Under the pieces are notes generated by a model. That model was not told where the DNA came from, ran no database searches, and was given only the letters and a program-made list of their open reading frames with translations. The position numbers and the translations under genes are program-made. A DNA stretch of 64,000 nucleotides from a bacterium. GTDB taxonomy: Bacteria; Desulfobacterota; Binatia; HRBIN30; CADEER01. Positions 62,485 to 64,000 of this stretch are shown here, in pieces. The DNA lies in NCBI GenBank assembly GCA_019637795.1, contig JAHBUY010000001.1, positions 1 to 64,000 of the forward strand, written 5' to 3'. The stretch's first letter is position 1, and each line of letters opens with the position of its first letter.

Positions 62485-64000
62485 TCATGGCGCCAGGAAA
62501 CCGTCGCAGGTGGTGCGGGTCAGAATGTCGATGACGTTGACCGTGTTGGAAAGGAGGATGCCCACGGAGCCGGCGTTGAAACTGCCGGCACCGGCGACGG
62601 CAATGGCGTGGATCGCCGCCTGGGCGTTGCTCAGCGCTGTCTGGTCGGCCGGAGCGAACAGCGCCAGGTCGGCCAGGCCGGCGGTCAGGACCTCGTCGAG
62701 GATCACGGCATCGCCGTAGGTCGCCAGCAGCGGCACGCCGGGGGTCGTGAACACCGGTGGGTTGGCGGTGTTGGCCAGCTCGATGGCGACGTCGTAGCCG
62801 CGTCGCGTCTGCTTCTCCAGTTTGCCGAAATCGACGACCGAGGGCTCGTCGGCGTTGGTGTGGTAACAGGGCCCCGTGGAGTCGCTGTAGAAGACGGTCG
62901 GCACGTTCTTGACGACGAAGTTGACGTAGTCGCTGCGCCCCTGGCCGAAGATGAAGCTGAGCTGCCGCTCGCCCGACAGCCCGACGTCGCCCGCCGCCTG
63001 AGCGACGATCGCGCCCAGGCCGATGCCGGTCTCGGCGCCGACGGCGAAGGTGAAATCGCGCAGGCTGGGCAACAGGTTGGCGCCCTGGATGTCGAAGTTG
63101 ATGTAGCCCACCGTGGCCGCCAGCGGCACCAGCGGATTGTTGGTGTAGTACTGCGAACCGAGCAGGCCGTCCTCTTCGGTGTCCCACAGGGCGATGATCA
63201 CCGACCGGCGCGGCGCCACCGGCAGCGCGGCGATGCCGCGCGCGATGCCGAGCACGGCGGCGGCGCCGGCCGCGTTGTCGGTCGCGCCGTTGCACACCGT
63301 GTCGCCGACGTTCACGGCGCGGCAGCTCGCGAGATGGTCGTAGTGCGCGCCGACGACGACGTACTCGTTGGGCACATCACTGCCCGGAATGATGGCGAGG
63401 ATGTTGGTGCCGGTCTGGCCACTGAGCACGTAGTGCTGCTTGTACGCTTCGTCACCAAGCTGGCCGACGTTGAGGCCGCCGGCGCCGATCGCCTGCAGCT
63501 CGCCGATCAGGTAGCTCTGCGCCACCGCCGATCCCGCGGTGTTGTTGTTGCGGCCGGCGAGCGCGTCGTCGGCGAGCGTGTAGACGTCGTCGGCCCGGAA
63601 GCCGGTGAAGCCACCCGGCGGCTCCGCGCACTGCCCCGGCGCCGGCGCATCCTTCCGTTTCAGACCGCCGGCATCGTTCCGCGCGTCGCTGCCGCCGAGC
63701 GCGGCGCAGTAGCGCACGGCGGCGACCGTGCCGGCGGGGATCGCCAGATTGACCGCGAGCGTCGCCGCCAAAGGCGGGGTCACGGACACTGCCGCCCCCT
63801 TGCACACCGCCTTGATCACCGTGCTCTTGATCAGCACGACGCTGCAGGGGCCAGCGCCGTCCGCCGCCCCCTTGTACTTGTAGCCCTTGCTGCCCGCGGG
63901 ATTGCCGAGACCACTCCACCCGGCGGCGCCGAGCGCGAAGCTCGCCGCACCGGCGCCGGGCGCGCCGGTGTCGAAGAACGTCAGCGTGGCGCCGCCCAGC
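62485..64000 (-). CDS. M28-family metallopeptidase, partial (5' end outside window)
   Basis: The reading frame is open to the right edge of the window, giving 504 residues here without its N-terminus. Zinc ligands of the M28 aminopeptidase fold are all visible: G-A-H-Y-D-H (His), N-G-A-T-D-N-A-A-G (Asp), W-D-T-E-E-D-G-L (Glu pair), N-F-D-I-Q-G-A (Asp), Y-H-T-N-A-D-E-P (His). Before the peptidase domain come Gly/Lys-rich and Cys-containing segments (G-S-K-G-Y-K-Y-K-G, V-I-K-A-V-C-K-G) of an unrecognised N-terminal domain. An apparent GTG at 63837 is internal. It is probably secreted, like relatives, but the signal peptide is not in view. Confidence 0.87.
   Translation of the reverse strand, partial: LGGATLTFFDTGAPGAGAASFALGAAGWSGLGNPAGSKGYKYKGAADGAGPCSVVLIKSTVIKAVCKGAAVSVTPPLAATLAVNLAIPAGTVAAVRYCAALGGSDARNDAGGLKRKDAPAPGQCAEPPGGFTGFRADDVYTLADDALAGRNNNTAGSAVAQSYLIGELQAIGAGGLNVGQLGDEAYKQHYVLSGQTGTNILAIIPGSDVPNEYVVVGAHYDHLASCRAVNVGDTVCNGATDNAAGAAAVLGIARGIAALPVAPRRSVIIALWDTEEDGLLGSQYYTNNPLVPLAATVGYINFDIQGANLLPSLRDFTFAVGAETGIGLGAIVAQAAGDVGLSGERQLSFIFGQGRSDYVNFVVKNVPTVFYSDSTGPCYHTNADEPSVVDFGKLEKQTRRGYDVAIELANTANPPVFTTPGVPLLATYGDAVILDEVLTAGLADLALFAPADQTALSNAQAAIHAIAVAGAGSFNAGSVGILLSNTVNVIDILTRTTCDGFLAP

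Noticed and set aside
63837..63837. GTG 63837 as the start of the M28 peptidase
   Set aside because: The frame remains open with conserved-looking Gly/Lys sequence upstream to the window edge, so the true start is outside.

Overview
The window is GC-rich (about 70%) bacterial chromosome, densely coding, with single-copy housekeeping genes (ileS, lspA, priA, def, fmt, rsmB, purA, serA, folE, ddl) and one tRNA. I see no rRNA, insertion sequence, prophage or CRISPR array. Secreted proteins and lipoproteins with long Thr/Pro/Ala linkers, a luciferase-like monooxygenase, a glnA/P-II/amt cluster and lipoprotein-rich islands suggest an uncultured lineage near the former Deltaproteobacteria, for example Binatota. 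That placement is inference: no marker was compared against a database.

Layout. 1-9.4 kb: a secreted lipase-like lipoprotein, an LLM-class monooxygenase, a CnoX-like thioredoxin-TPR chaperone, an enoyl-CoA hydratase, an S4 RNA-binding protein, a cluster of tiny membrane and regulatory genes (including an unlisted 56-codon ORF with its own terminator), ddl and pgeF. 9.5-15.8 kb: ileS-lspA, a HEAT-repeat protein, and a NarL-type sensor kinase facing its likely response regulator tail to tail. 15.9-19.1 kb: nitrogen assimilation (glnA, P-II, amt). 19.5-26.5 kb: tRNA-Pro(CGG), an SH3 membrane protein, a PAS histidine kinase, and the def-fmt-rsmB-rpe translation cluster. 26.6-33.1 kb: a nucleotidyltransferase, three exported surface proteins and priA.

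33.3-38.7 kb holds a MoxR-type AAA+/VWA pair of the CbbQ-CbbO/NorQ-NorD kind, next to a membrane zinc-ribbon TPR protein, with no Rubisco or NO/nitrite reductase nearby. 38.8-44.3 kb is a secretion island: a lipoprotein, two paralogous M10-like metalloproteases (one carrying dockerin and a cohesin-like domain) and a BamE-like lipoprotein. 44.3-51.3 kb: YjbQ, an SDR, a LexA/UmuD-type protease lacking a DNA-binding domain, an ArgA-like acetyltransferase operon, gamma-glutamyltransferase and a flippase-like protein. 51.4-60.3 kb: a serine/purine operon (aminotransferase, serA, purA), folE, a ThrB-like kinase, and a dksA-glycerate kinase-queE operon. 60.5-64 kb: a small protein of unknown function, NDH-2, and an M28 peptidase that runs off the window.

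Two signals stand out. Several gene pairs overlap by four bases in an NTGA pattern (ATGA, GTGA), and in two the only sensible start is CTG (CTGA), suggesting coupled initiation at CUG. The dockerin/cohesin metalloprotease pair and the orphan AAA+/VWA/zinc-ribbon cluster are the best candidates for undescribed systems.
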